Assembly (NCBI GenBank): GCA_026399755.1
Contig: JAPLQI010000096.1
Span: 1-44,974 of the forward strand
From: Pseudomonadota bacterium
GTDB taxonomy: Bacteria > Pseudomonadota > Gammaproteobacteria > Burkholderiales > Chitinibacteraceae
Direction of reading: 5' to 3'
DNA length: 44,974 nt
In this document: positions 1 to 8,289 of the stretch, one piece after another
How positions within the stretch are numbered: position 1 is the stretch's first letter
Layout of the letters: each line of letters begins with the position of its first letter
The notes under the pieces: model-generated
Told to the model about the DNA's origin: nothing
Database searches by the model: none
Seen by the model: the letters and a program-made list of their open reading frames with translations, nothing else
Position numbers and translations under genes: made by a program

Positions 1-97
1 AACCAAATACCTTGGGGCCTTCTCTGTGTACTGCTTTTTATCTTAGTGTTCTCTGTGTCTACAGATCTTTTTGCTTTAAAGCCGGCTGAACCCTAGT
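1..97. repeat. Intergenic stretch with a dispersed CACAGAGAACAC-type repeat
   Basis: The non-coding window edge downstream of the broken motD gene carries, on the minus strand, the words CACAGAGAACAC and CACAGAGAAGGC. The 12-mer CACAGAGAACAC recurs near the other end of the window (about 44576-44587). No gene is visible here. The function of such repeats is unknown; they resemble the short dispersed intergenic repeats found in many environmental proteobacteria. Confidence 0.4.
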
Positions 98-963
98 TTA
101 TTTAGCCGCAGGTGCAGCAGGAGCAGGAGCAGGAGCAGGAGCAAGAGCAGGTTTGGTCTCGTTGCCTAAGGGCAGCACCGCGACTTCGTCTTTATTATCA
201 GCCAAGATATTTAGCGTAACTCGGCGATTACTCGCCCGCCCTTCTGGCGTGTCATTACTACCTTGAGGGCGGAACTCTCCGTAGCCAATCGCCACCAAAC
301 GCTGCGGCGCAACACCCACATCAACAAACAAACGCACCACGCTGGCCCATCAACAAACAAACGCACCACGCTGGCCGCTCGGGCGGCCGACAATTCCCAA
401 TTTGATGGAAACTGCCCAGAGCGCATCGCCTGATTATCGGTATTGCCTTCGATTTGAATTAAGTTATCGGTGTTTTTAACCATCTCAGCTACGGCAATTA
501 AGGCCGTGGCCGATTCGGTATGTAGATCTGCTTTTGCAGTATCAAATAAAACAGAATCACTAATTTCAACGGCAATACCGCGTTTGGACTGAGTGACCCG
601 CACCTTGCCCTGATCAATCAAGGCACCCAGTGATTTTTTTAAATCGCCTGCCATGCCCTGCATTTTTTGCGTTTGCTCTGCCACCTTAGGGCTGGGTGTG
701 GGCGGCGAAACGGCGGATAGCACCACCAGTTTATCTGGAGCACCCGCCACGGGCTGATTCTGTTTAATCACTTCTTTGCTCGTGGGCGTTTGCTTAAAAG
801 CATCGACCATTGAATTAGACAATACTTTGTATTTGCCTTCATTTACCGAAGAAATGGCGTACATCACCACAAAAAAAGCGAATAACAGGGTAATAAAATC
901 TGCATAAGACACCAACCAGCGCTCGTGGTTTTCATGCTCCTCGTGCCTGTGTTTACGTGCCAT
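98..963 (-). pseudogene. motD: MotB/MotD-type flagellar stator protein, frameshifted by a 29-bp tandem duplication
   Basis: MotB-family proteins anchor the stator to peptidoglycan and form the ion channel with MotA/MotC. The N-terminus has one membrane segment with the channel aspartate context WLVSYADFITLLFAFF, and the C-terminal half is an OmpA-like peptidoglycan-binding domain (VLFDTAKADL, GNTDNQ, then GYGEFRP and NRRVTLNI). The domain is split over two frames because bases 319-347 are repeated exactly at 348-376. Twenty-nine bases is not a multiple of three, so the frame is lost after VVRLFVD and translation ends near 211. Removing one copy restores an uninterrupted protein with an Ala/Pro-rich tail ending at 98. 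The ATG at 963 (MARKH) is preferred over the TTG at 969. No motA/motC partner lies beside it. The duplication could be a real recent mutation, a switchable state or an assembly error. Confidence 0.85.
319..376. repeat. Exact 2 x 29-bp tandem duplication inside motD
   Basis: Positions 319-347 and 348-376 are identical. Each unit begins CATCAACAAAC and ends CACGCTGGCC on the plus strand. The repeat shifts the reading frame of the stator gene. Its perfect identity suggests a recent event. Confidence 0.95.
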
Positions 964-987
964 GCTCAATCCCTTTCTATTTAAATG

Positions 988-1015
988 TGGGCGGGCCGTT
1001 TTTTGTGCCCGCCCA
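988..1015. other. GC-rich hairpin between sppA and motD
   Basis: A 9-bp perfect stem (TGGGCGGGC at 988-996 with GCCCGCCCA at 1007-1015) lies just after the sppA stop codon. No T-run follows on the minus strand, so it is not a classical intrinsic terminator. It may stabilise or partly end the sppA transcript. Confidence 0.4.
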
Positions 1016-1020
1016 GCGCA

Positions 1021-1962
1021 TTATTTCAACTGTAAATTCAATTCAGAAACCAGTTTATTCGCAGCAGAAACGCCAATCTGACGCGCTAAACGATCTGCAT
1101 AACTAGGACGTGGCGTAAAATCGACGATCTCTTTAGCTTTAACCACATCACGCGCCACGCTATCTACCGAGCCAAGCGCATCGACCAAGCCCATCTTGAC
1201 ACTAGCAGCACCACTCCACACTAGGCCAGAAAAGAGATCAGGATTATCTGACAGCTTATTGCCACGCCCAGCTTTAACCACAGCAATAAACTGCTGATGA
1301 ATCTCATCAAGCATCACTTGCGCTTTATCGCGCTGGCCTTGGCTCATTGGTGAATAAGGATCTAAAAAGCCTTTATTTGCGCCTGCAGTCAATAGGCGAC
1401 GCTCTACACCCAGCTTTTCCATCACCCCACTAAAGCCAAAACCATCCATCAATACGCCGATCGAGCCGACCATAGAGGCTTTATCCGCAAAAATTTTATC
1501 TGCACCCGCTGCTGCGTAATAGCAGCCTGAGGCGCAAATTTCTTCGATCACCACATAAAATGGAATCTTCGGATATTGCTTTTTCAAGCGCGCAATTTCA
1601 TCGGCCATCATGCCCGCTTGCACAGGGCTACCACCAGGGCTATTGGCTTGTAAGATGACGGCCTTAGTGTTTTTATCTTCAAACGCCGCGGTTAAGCCTT
1701 CAATGAGTGTGGCCGCATCTGCTTCACCGCCCGCAGAAATAGCACCTTCTAAACGAACCACGGCAGTATGTGGGCCCGTTATCTCATCGCTGCCTTTTTT
1801 GCCGACCCAGCCCATCATCATGGCTAGAATTAGAATCACAATACTAAAGGTCACCAGCTTGAAAAAGATATTCCAACGTCGCGCACTGCGGCGCTCCTTA
1901 ATACCAGCGTGCAGCAAACTTTGTAATTGCTCGCGTTCCCAAGATTCTTTCGACTCGTTCAT
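1021..1962 (-). CDS. sppA: Signal peptide peptidase SppA (S49 family, short form)
   Basis: This membrane-anchored serine protease degrades cleaved signal peptides. The protein has 313 residues, with a cytoplasmic head, one membrane segment at about residues 32-51 (FFKLVTFSIVILILAMMMGW) and a single ClpP-like S49 domain. The nucleophile is S145 in ICASGCYYAAAGADKI, the GSIGV oxyanion-side motif is at 166-170, and K197 in AGANKGFLDPYSP is the expected general base of the Ser-Lys dyad. The length matches the short SppA type of about 300 residues rather than E. coli 67-kDa SppA. The start overlaps the Rieske gene stop by 4 bases, so the genes are probably translationally coupled in an rluC-HAD-Rieske-sppA operon. 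Confidence 0.93.
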   Translation of the reverse strand: MNESKESWEREQLQSLLHAGIKERRSARRWNIFFKLVTFSIVILILAMMMGWVGKKGSDEITGPHTAVVRLEGAISAGGEADAATLIEGLTAAFEDKNTKAVILQANSPGGSPVQAGMMADEIARLKKQYPKIPFYVVIEEICASGCYYAAAGADKIFADKASMVGSIGVLMDGFGFSGVMEKLGVERRLLTAGANKGFLDPYSPMSQGQRDKAQVMLDEIHQQFIAVVKAGRGNKLSDNPDLFSGLVWSGAASVKMGLVDALGSVDSVARDVVKAKEIVDFTPRPSYADRLARQIGVSAANKLVSELNLQLK

Positions 1963-2306
1963 ACCATTTCCTCAATCAGACAAACTTGATTCGCGTATTC
2001 GCGAACCGGCAAAGAAATAAGCTTGCGGCCGGGGCAAGGCCCACCCAAGCAAACACCAGTATTTGGCGCATAGTATGCGCCGTGGGTAGAACAAACCAGC
2101 CAAGAGTGGGAATAATCAAAAAAATCCCCCTGATTAAAATCCATCTCCATCGGCACATGGGCGCACTCATTAATATAAGCGTAAACCACGCCATCATAAC
2201 GAATAGCAAAAGCACTACGCTCACGCCCCCCCCATTGCAGGGTAAAGCGCTGTGCCAAACCCCGCTCAAGTAAGTCCTGGCTCTGGCAGAGTACTCGATC
2301 AGGCAT
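1959..2306 (-). CDS. Rieske [2Fe-2S] protein, ferredoxin-type
   Basis: This is a small (115-residue) stand-alone Rieske domain. The cluster ligands are C48-A-H50 (ECAHVPM) and C72-S-T-H75 (CSTHGAYYA), followed by the GxCxxGPCPGxxL segment typical of the fold. No signal peptide or membrane segment is present, so it is likely a cytoplasmic electron-transfer protein; the partner is unknown. It overlaps the HAD gene upstream and sppA downstream by a few bases. A run of eight C (G on the coding strand) at 2226-2233 lies inside the codons for WGGR; the present length keeps the frame open. Confidence 0.88.
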   Translation of the reverse strand: MPDRVLCQSQDLLERGLAQRFTLQWGGRERSAFAIRYDGVVYAYINECAHVPMEMDFNQGDFFDYSHSWLVCSTHGAYYAPNTGVCLGGPCPGRKLISLPVREYANQVCLIEEMV

Positions 2307-2955
2307 TCAGCAATATCCAATCTTTTAAAGCATGAAAATCATCAAAATGTGCCAGTGGCTTGCAAGTCAGCAGCTCAGGCAATTTATGCGCACCATAAGT
2401 CAGCGCCAAGCTTTGCGTGCCCGCATTTTGCGCTAGCTGTAAATCATGCGTGGTATCGCCAATCATCACGGCACGGCTTCCCTCAACGCCACATTTATCC
2501 AAAATGTAGTGCAGCATGGCGGGATGCGGTTTAGAAAACGCTTCATCGGCCGTGCGGGTCGTCTTAAAAAACCCGCCCAAGCCAGTAGATGCCAAGGCCC
2601 GATCCAATCCCACCCTCGATTTACCCGTAGCCACCGCCAGCTGAAAGCCTGCCTCAATAAATAGTGGCATAGCCTCCATCACGCCATCGTACAGTGCTAC
2701 ATCATGATCCTGCGCCAAATAGTAGCGGCGATACACAGCCACCACGTCGGTGATTTGTGCCGCCGTGGCCTCAGGAGCAAGGTATTGCATCGCCTCTTGC
2801 ATGCCATAGCCAATCACATAACGTGCTTCTTTATCTGAGGGCACGGCCAAGCCAACTTCAGCAAAAGCCGACTGGATTGCACGGGCAATGGTGCCAGTGG
2901 AATCCATCAAGGTGCCATCCCAATCAAACACCAGCAAATCAAACTGCTTAGGCAT
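2299..2955 (-). CDS. HAD-superfamily phosphatase, phosphoglycolate-phosphatase-like
   Basis: This is a HAD subfamily IA hydrolase of about 218 residues. Motif I is FDWDGTLMDSTG with nucleophile D11 and acid/base D13 (numbered from MPKQ). Motif II is VATGKSR, the motif III lysine lies in KPHPAMLHYIL, and motif IV is MIGDTTHDLQLA. A helical cap lies between motifs I and II. The family includes phosphoglycolate phosphatase (Gph) and pyrophosphatase-like enzymes, so the substrate is not certain. The ATG at 2955 fits the family N-terminus better than the one at 2967. Both starts lie near or inside the 3' end of rluC, which implies coupling. Confidence 0.9.
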   Translation of the reverse strand: MPKQFDLLVFDWDGTLMDSTGTIARAIQSAFAEVGLAVPSDKEARYVIGYGMQEAMQYLAPEATAAQITDVVAVYRRYYLAQDHDVALYDGVMEAMPLFIEAGFQLAVATGKSRVGLDRALASTGLGGFFKTTRTADEAFSKPHPAMLHYILDKCGVEGSRAVMIGDTTHDLQLAQNAGTQSLALTYGAHKLPELLTCKPLAHFDDFHALKDWILLNA

Positions 2956-3904
2956 GCGTTTTCTCAAGTAGGTCGATATAAGATTGTAATTCTGGCGGCA
3001 ATGGCGCTTCTAATTCTAAAGGCTTGCCCGTGATCGGGTGATCAACCACTAAACGCCAAGCATGTAGAAACATGCGCCGCAGCCCCTGCCTAGGTAACAG
3101 CTTATTTAAGGCAAAGTCACCGTATTTCTCATCACCTAAAATAGGATGATCGCTAGAAGCCAAATGCACCCTAATTTGATGGGTACGGCCGGTTTTAAGC
3201 TCGCACTCTAATAATGAGCAGTCTTTCCAGACCTGACGACGATTTACCACCGTGTGTGAAATCTTACCTTCTGGCGATACCCTTACACGGCGTTCACCTT
3301 CTGCTGTGTTGTATTTCAGCAAAGAAAATTTCACATGGCTGCGCGGATTTTCCCACACACCTTTCACCAAAGCCAAGTATCGCTTATCAATGCGGTGATT
3401 ATCACGCAAGGCATCTTGCAGAACGATCAAGGCAGAGCGTTTCTTGGCCACCATTAAAATACCGGATGTTTCTCTATCTAAACGATGTACTAATTCCAAA
3501 AATTTAGCTTGCGGGCGCTGGGCTCGAATTAGCTCAATCAAGCCAAAGCTCACACCAGAGCCGCCATGCACAGCCAGACCTGCTGGTTTGTTTAGAATCA
3601 GAATCGCATCATCTTCAAAGATGATCGGAATATCGATACGGTGCGAAGCCGCCACAGCGGGGGCCGCGTCTGGCTTCTCGGCCACACGCACAGGTGGTAA
3701 GCGTAAAACATCACCGGCAACGATGCGATATGTCACATCGCTACGGCCTTTATTTACACGAACTTCACCACTACGCACAATGCGATAAACATGACTTTTG
3801 GGTACGCCCTTGAGGTGTTTTAACAAAAAATTATCCAGCCTTTGGCCGGCATCTTCTTCATCCACAGTCAGGAACGTGACGGATGCTTTGCTACTGCCCT
3901 TCAT
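2948..3904 (-). CDS. rluC: 23S rRNA pseudouridine synthase RluC
   Basis: In E. coli RluC converts U955, U2504 and U2580 of 23S rRNA to pseudouridine. The 318 residues comprise an S4 RNA-binding domain (about 18-75, QRLDNFLLKHLKGVPKSHVYR) and a RsuA/RluA catalytic domain whose nucleophile is D143 in ELVHRLDRETSGIL. The NKPAGLAVHGGSG and TGRTHQIRVHL motifs are also clear, and the similarity to E. coli RluC runs end to end. It is transcribed divergently from rne across a 760-bp gap, an arrangement also seen in enterobacteria. It is the first gene of the minus-strand operon running to sppA. Confidence 0.95.
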   Translation of the reverse strand: MKGSSKASVTFLTVDEEDAGQRLDNFLLKHLKGVPKSHVYRIVRSGEVRVNKGRSDVTYRIVAGDVLRLPPVRVAEKPDAAPAVAASHRIDIPIIFEDDAILILNKPAGLAVHGGSGVSFGLIELIRAQRPQAKFLELVHRLDRETSGILMVAKKRSALIVLQDALRDNHRIDKRYLALVKGVWENPRSHVKFSLLKYNTAEGERRVRVSPEGKISHTVVNRRQVWKDCSLLECELKTGRTHQIRVHLASSDHPILGDEKYGDFALNKLLPRQGLRRMFLHAWRLVVDHPITGKPLELEAPLPPELQSYIDLLEKTHA

Positions 3905-4666
3905 CTTGACTTATACTCTCCGCACGCCACAACCCAGAAGGACGGCAACGATTACCGCAAGGGCTTGTTTTGGCAAGGATTACCGCCCAAACAAGCACCG
4001 CGCAAGGTGGCCAAGGCCACTTTTAGATCCCGCTCTTAAAGCAATACTGCAGGGCGATACAGTCGGCGATTACCTTCCCGCCGTAGAGAAATATACTCTA
4101 CGCCTCCCAACTGGCACAAAAAGCCAGTCCTAGTAAAACAGGGAGCGCAAGCGCGGGGCTCGCCTATCTGCCGTCAGGCTTATGCAACAAGTTCCGGGTA
4201 GCGGTTATCTCGCTCACCGCAAAAAGCAGCGATGGTAATTGATTTGTATATATAAAGCACTCATCGGATTCTTATTAGCGTACTGGCCTACTTTTACAAA
4301 AAGACAAGTAAAAACGCCGGTATGGTACGTTCGGCAGCTAAGCACCTTGTAATGGCCTTCAAAAAAAAGGTGAGAGAAGAATAAAAACCAGCAAGTAAAC
4401 TGGCTAAAATTCTTGCAAAAAGATGTACTAAAACAAGGATTTTAGGCCCATTTCCAAGGCTAGGTATGAACTTCACCGCCGTTTTGCAGGCCACTGTTAA
4501 TAATTGCATGGAAATAGCCCCACCCCTAGCGCCTCCAATACCTTTGTTGTCTTGACTTAGGATGCGAGCACACAACTAACAATGCCTGCATTTTAGTCTT
4601 GTACGGTTGCGCTGGGCTTGCCAGAACCTAATTCCTGCCGCGTGAGTGCGAGCCGGAGCATTTTTT
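3905..4666 (+). promoter_or_regulatory. Long rluC/rne intergenic region with tandem hairpins, probable rne 5' leader
   Basis: This 760-bp gap holds no convincing gene. Several stem-loops follow each other on the rne strand: GCTTGTTT/AAACAAGC (3963-3996), GTGGCC/GGCCAC followed by TTTT (4007-4024), CGTAGAG/CTCTACG (4082-4102) and ACTGGC/GCCAGT (4110-4128). In E. coli the rne mRNA has a long structured 5' UTR through which RNase E represses its own synthesis, so this region may serve the same role. A possible promoter word TTGACT lies at 4552-4557, but I cannot fix the transcription start. Confidence 0.4.
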
Positions 4667-7603
4667 ATGAAACGTATGCTATTCAACGCAACGCAAGCCG
4701 AAGAGCTGCGCGTTGCGATTGTTGATGGTCAAAAATTAGTCGACCTAGACATCGAAACCGTTGGCAAAGAACAACGGAAATCCAATATCTACAAGGGTGT
4801 AATTACCCGCGTAGAGCCTAGCCTTGAAGCCTGCTTCATCGATTACGGCTGCGATCGCCATGGCTTCTTGCCGTTTAAGGAAGTGGCTCGCGCCTACCTA
4901 AACGACAATGGTGACGGCAATGGTCGCCCACGCATTGGTGATTCACTCAAGGAAGGCCAAGAGCTGATCGTTCAAGTCGAAAAAGACGAACGTGGTAATA
5001 AGGGCGCAGCCCTGACGACCTACATCAGCCTGGCTGGTCGCTACCTTGTATTGATGCCAAACAACCCACGCGGTGGCGGTGTTTCTCGCCGCATCGAGGG
5101 TGAAGAGCGCAATGAGCTTCGCGCCGTACTCGACCAACTCGAAACGCCAAACGGCATGAGCCTGATCGCACGTACTGCTGCGATTGGCCGTAATGCTGAA
5201 GAATTGCAGTGGGATTTAAACTACCTATTGCAACTGTGGCGTGCGGTTGAAGGCGCTGCCTCTACCCAAACTGGCGCATTCTTGATTTATCAAGAATCAA
5301 GCTTAGTGATCCGCGCAATCCGCGATTACTTCCAGCCAGAAATCGGTGAACTGCTGATTGATAAGCTCGATATTTACGAGCAAGCACGCCAGTTTATGAG
5401 CCATGTGATGCCGGCCAATGTAAATCGCGTGAAGTTCTATCAGGATGACGTGCCGCTGTTCTCACGCTTTCAGATTGAGCATCAAATCGAAACTGCCTTT
5501 GCCCGTGAAGTGAACTTGCCTTCTGGCGGCGCAATTGTAATCGACAAAACTGAAGCGCTTTATTCCATCGACGTGAACTCGGCCCGCTCCACCAAGGGTG
5601 CTGATATCGAAGAAACCGCACTGCGCACCAATATGGAAGCCGCTGACGAAATCGCCCGTCAGATGCGTCTGCGTGACGTGGGTGGTTTGATCGTGATCGA
5701 TTTTATCGACATGGAAAACCCAAAGAATCAGCGCGAAGTCGAAAACCGCCTGCGTGACGCCCTGCACCACGACCGTGCTCGCGTTCAAACAGGCAAAATC
5801 AGCCGCTTTGGCCTGATGGAATTATCCCGTCAACGCCTGCAACCTTCCTTAGAAGAAACCAGCCATATCGCTTGTCCGCGCTGCCACGGCACTGGCTTCA
5901 CACGCGGCATCGAATCTTCTGCGCTCAATATCTTGCGCATTATTCAAGAAGAATCAATGAAGGAAAACACCGGCGCGATCCATGCACAAGTGCCAGTTGA
6001 TGTTGCTACCTTCTTGCTCAATGAAAAACGTGCTGAGATTTCTGCGCTCGAAGCCCGCCTTAAAGTGAGCGTGGTGTTGATTCCAAATACTCATTTGGAA
6101 ACACCTAACTACACGCTATCTCGCTTGCGCCACGAAGATATTGGCCAGATCGAAGATATGGTTCCTTCGTACAAGATGGTCGACTTGCCAAGTGAAACAG
6201 GCTATCAGCCAGGCAAAGTAAAAGAAGAGCAAACCAAGCGTCAAGAAGCCGTGGTTAAAGGCATTACGCCTGATCAACCTGCGCCTATTTCTGCCCGTGA
6301 TCGTATTGCTGCGCCGACTGATGAAGTGGCTGCTGAGCCATCCCTTTGGAAGAAGCTTGTAACTTGGTTCCAAGGTGAGCCTGCTGCGCCAGTAGAAGCA
6401 CCGAAGCCAGTTGCTGCAGCTCGCCCGCAAAACAATTCACGCAACCGCAATGACCGTGGTCAACGCCCGCCACGTGAAGCCCGTGAGCCACGTGAAGGCC
6501 AGCCAGCGCGTAATGAGCGCCCAGCTCGTAACGAAGAAGCAGCTGCACCAGCTCGTCGCGGCAGTGGCAAACCACGCATCGAAGAAGATCTGCAAAAGAG
6601 CCGTGAAAATCGTGAAGCGCGTGAAAACCGCGAGCCACGTGAACGCACTCCAAGCAATGATAGAAACGAGCGTAACGAAGCACCTGCCGAGCAACGCCCG
6701 CGTAACGAGCGTCCACCTCGCCAAGAGCGTCAACCGCGCAAAGAAGCCGCTGTTGCCAATACCGAAGCCTTGTTAATTACGCCCACCGTAGAAAACAACA
6801 CGGATGAAGCAAGCGAGCAACAACGTAGCCGTCGTCGTCGCAGCCGTCGTGGTGAGCGTCGTGGTGAACGTGTTGAAACAGCGACGGGTCCAGATGCTGT
6901 ATTCACAGCGATTGATGCACCTGCACCTGGATTTGTAGCGACAGCACCTTCAGTTAGCCCTGCTGTGGCACCTGCCTTTATCAGTGCACCAGCACCTGTT
7001 GTTGCGGCCCCCGTTGTGGCTCCAGCTCCAGCTCCAGCACCAGCGGCACCTGTTGTGGTTCAAGTTCAAGCTCCAACTCCGGCCCCTGCTCCTGCTCCGG
7101 TATTTGTTGCTCCGGCAGCTGAGATTGTGGTCGCCCCTATCGTTGCACCAGCCCCGACACCCGTCGCGGCACCCGCTACGATCATTGAGGCTCCAGCTCC
7201 AGCTCCAGCTCCAGCGCCGACACCTGCACCAGTTCCCGTAGCAGCGCCTGTTCCAACTCCGGCCCCTGCTCCAGCACCGGTAGTTGCAACACCTTTGGCG
7301 GTCATCGGCACACCAGAAGCCGCAGGGCTTGTGATGGTTGCTACGCGTGCTAGCGCCCCAGTGGAAAACACCCCAGCTGTGGAAGCGCCGGTACGCCGTC
7401 GTCGTCGTGATGTAGTCGCTAGCGCGCAAGCGAATAACGATGCGCCTATGTTGCAACAAGTTGAAACCCAATCAACGAGCAATGTAGAAGTAGCGACTCA
7501 AGCCGCCACTGACACCCCTGCTCGCGCCCGTCGTGATGTGCCTGCTACACCAGCAGACACAGCAGCCGAGCCACTCGTGCAAGTTCAAACCAAGCAATTT
7601 TAA
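4667..7603 (+). CDS. rne: Ribonuclease E
   Basis: RNase E is the endonuclease that initiates mRNA decay and matures rRNA and tRNA, and it scaffolds the degradosome. The ATG at 4667 (MKRMLFNATQ) is the conserved family start. A longer in-frame ORF from 4646 has no support. The protein (978 aa) has an S1 domain (about residues 35-120), the RNase H/5'-sensor regions, and a DNase I-like catalytic core with the metal-binding aspartates in SIDVNSARS and VIDFIDM. The Zn-link is CPRCHGTG, where two protomers share zinc. After about residue 520 it becomes disordered: an Arg-rich segment of NRNDR/PREAREPRE type, RRRRSRRGERRGER, and a long Pro/Ala segment. The C-terminal half is lineage-specific, as usual for the degradosome scaffold. 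Confidence 0.97.
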   Translation: MKRMLFNATQAEELRVAIVDGQKLVDLDIETVGKEQRKSNIYKGVITRVEPSLEACFIDYGCDRHGFLPFKEVARAYLNDNGDGNGRPRIGDSLKEGQELIVQVEKDERGNKGAALTTYISLAGRYLVLMPNNPRGGGVSRRIEGEERNELRAVLDQLETPNGMSLIARTAAIGRNAEELQWDLNYLLQLWRAVEGAASTQTGAFLIYQESSLVIRAIRDYFQPEIGELLIDKLDIYEQARQFMSHVMPANVNRVKFYQDDVPLFSRFQIEHQIETAFAREVNLPSGGAIVIDKTEALYSIDVNSARSTKGADIEETALRTNMEAADEIARQMRLRDVGGLIVIDFIDMENPKNQREVENRLRDALHHDRARVQTGKISRFGLMELSRQRLQPSLEETSHIACPRCHGTGFTRGIESSALNILRIIQEESMKENTGAIHAQVPVDVATFLLNEKRAEISALEARLKVSVVLIPNTHLETPNYTLSRLRHEDIGQIEDMVPSYKMVDLPSETGYQPGKVKEEQTKRQEAVVKGITPDQPAPISARDRIAAPTDEVAAEPSLWKKLVTWFQGEPAAPVEAPKPVAAARPQNNSRNRNDRGQRPPREAREPREGQPARNERPARNEEAAAPARRGSGKPRIEEDLQKSRENREARENREPRERTPSNDRNERNEAPAEQRPRNERPPRQERQPRKEAAVANTEALLITPTVENNTDEASEQQRSRRRRSRRGERRGERVETATGPDAVFTAIDAPAPGFVATAPSVSPAVAPAFISAPAPVVAAPVVAPAPAPAPAAPVVVQVQAPTPAPAPAPVFVAPAAEIVVAPIVAPAPTPVAAPATIIEAPAPAPAPAPTPAPVPVAAPVPTPAPAPAPVVATPLAVIGTPEAAGLVMVATRASAPVENTPAVEAPVRRRRRDVVASAQANNDAPMLQQVETQSTSNVEVATQAATDTPARARRDVPATPADTAAEPLVQVQTKQF
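7015..7290 (+). repeat. Pro/Ala-coding low-complexity repeat within rne
   Basis: CCAGCTCCAGCT-type hexamer repeats encode PAPAPAP tracts in the RNase E tail. A near-identical block containing ACTCCGGCCCCTGCTCC appears twice (about 7074 and 7254). Such repeats can expand or contract by slippage in whole six-base units without shifting the frame. Confidence 0.7.
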
Positions 7604-7628
7604 TTTGACTTGATTGAAATTAGACGTA

Positions 7629-7659
7629 AAAGCCACCGAGTCTCTCGGTGGCTTTTTTT
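7629..7659 (+). terminator. Intrinsic terminator of rne
   Basis: A perfect 10-bp stem (AGCCACCGAG / CTCGGTGGCT) with loop TCT is followed by a seven-T run, starting 25 bases after the rne stop codon. Confidence 0.93.
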
Positions 7660-8289
7660 ATGCGCAATCCAAACACTAGGCGATGGGTTTGCTGCGTACT
7701 CACTCCCCCTAAGAAAAAGCCTCGTCATTCCGAGTGTCTTTAACAAGCACACAGCTGCGCGATTGGATCATCAGCAAAACATTCGAGAATGAAAACTTGT
7801 AAATTGGGAAATTACTTCAAGCCAGATCTCCACATTGATTGGCAAAAAAAGAATAAAAAAAGCATTAATCTCAAATGCCAAGCAGCCAGCGCCATTTCAT
7901 ATTCATAACGAAAAATAGACTTCCCCTATAAAGCTATGTGCACCCTAAATGCAGCAAACTACCAAGGTATAAACCCCTACATTGTTGTAGCTCCTGCAAA
8001 ATAGCAATTTAATAGCTAAATCTATGCATTCATTCTTATCTTTATGTTTTGAAAAAGAAATAAATTGCCCATCACACTCACAATCAAATGACTCCAAACA
8101 CTTACCTAAATAGAATCCATTAGCTAATCAATCTGTTTCAAATTGTTTAAAACAGCTCAAGCTCAGATTGCCAGTTGGGGAAATTCACAAGTATCCGCAA
8201 CAATTATTCAAGGTTAATTTTAAATCTTGGACCAAACTGTAATGGTCATATTCATTCGCATCTGCACTCCTTACTTAGGCCTAAACAAC
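7660..8289. other. Gene-free 630-bp stretch upstream of livH
   Basis: This is AT-rich sequence with no credible ORF on either strand. It must contain the liv promoter. I see an imperfect inverted repeat CTGTTT/AAACAG at 8133-8155 but no recognisable riboswitch, attenuator or FNR-type site. Confidence 0.5.

Noticed and set aside
1976-2320. Second-frame ORF over the Rieske gene
   Set aside because: It is a shadow; only the other frame has the CxH and CxxH cluster motifs.
4130-4230. Resemblance of the GC-rich part of the rne leader to RNase P RNA
   Set aside because: The conserved GAGGAAAGTCCGGGC-type core is absent.
4294-4575. 93-residue minus-strand ORF in the rne leader
   Set aside because: It has no family resemblance and no ribosome-binding site, and it lies in the structured leader region; probably chance.
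7610-7792. 60-residue ORF after rne
   Set aside because: It runs through the rne terminator hairpin and shows no coding character.
7660-8289. Riboswitch or leucine attenuator before livH
   Set aside because: No leader peptide rich in Leu/Ile/Val and no known riboswitch core could be found by eye.
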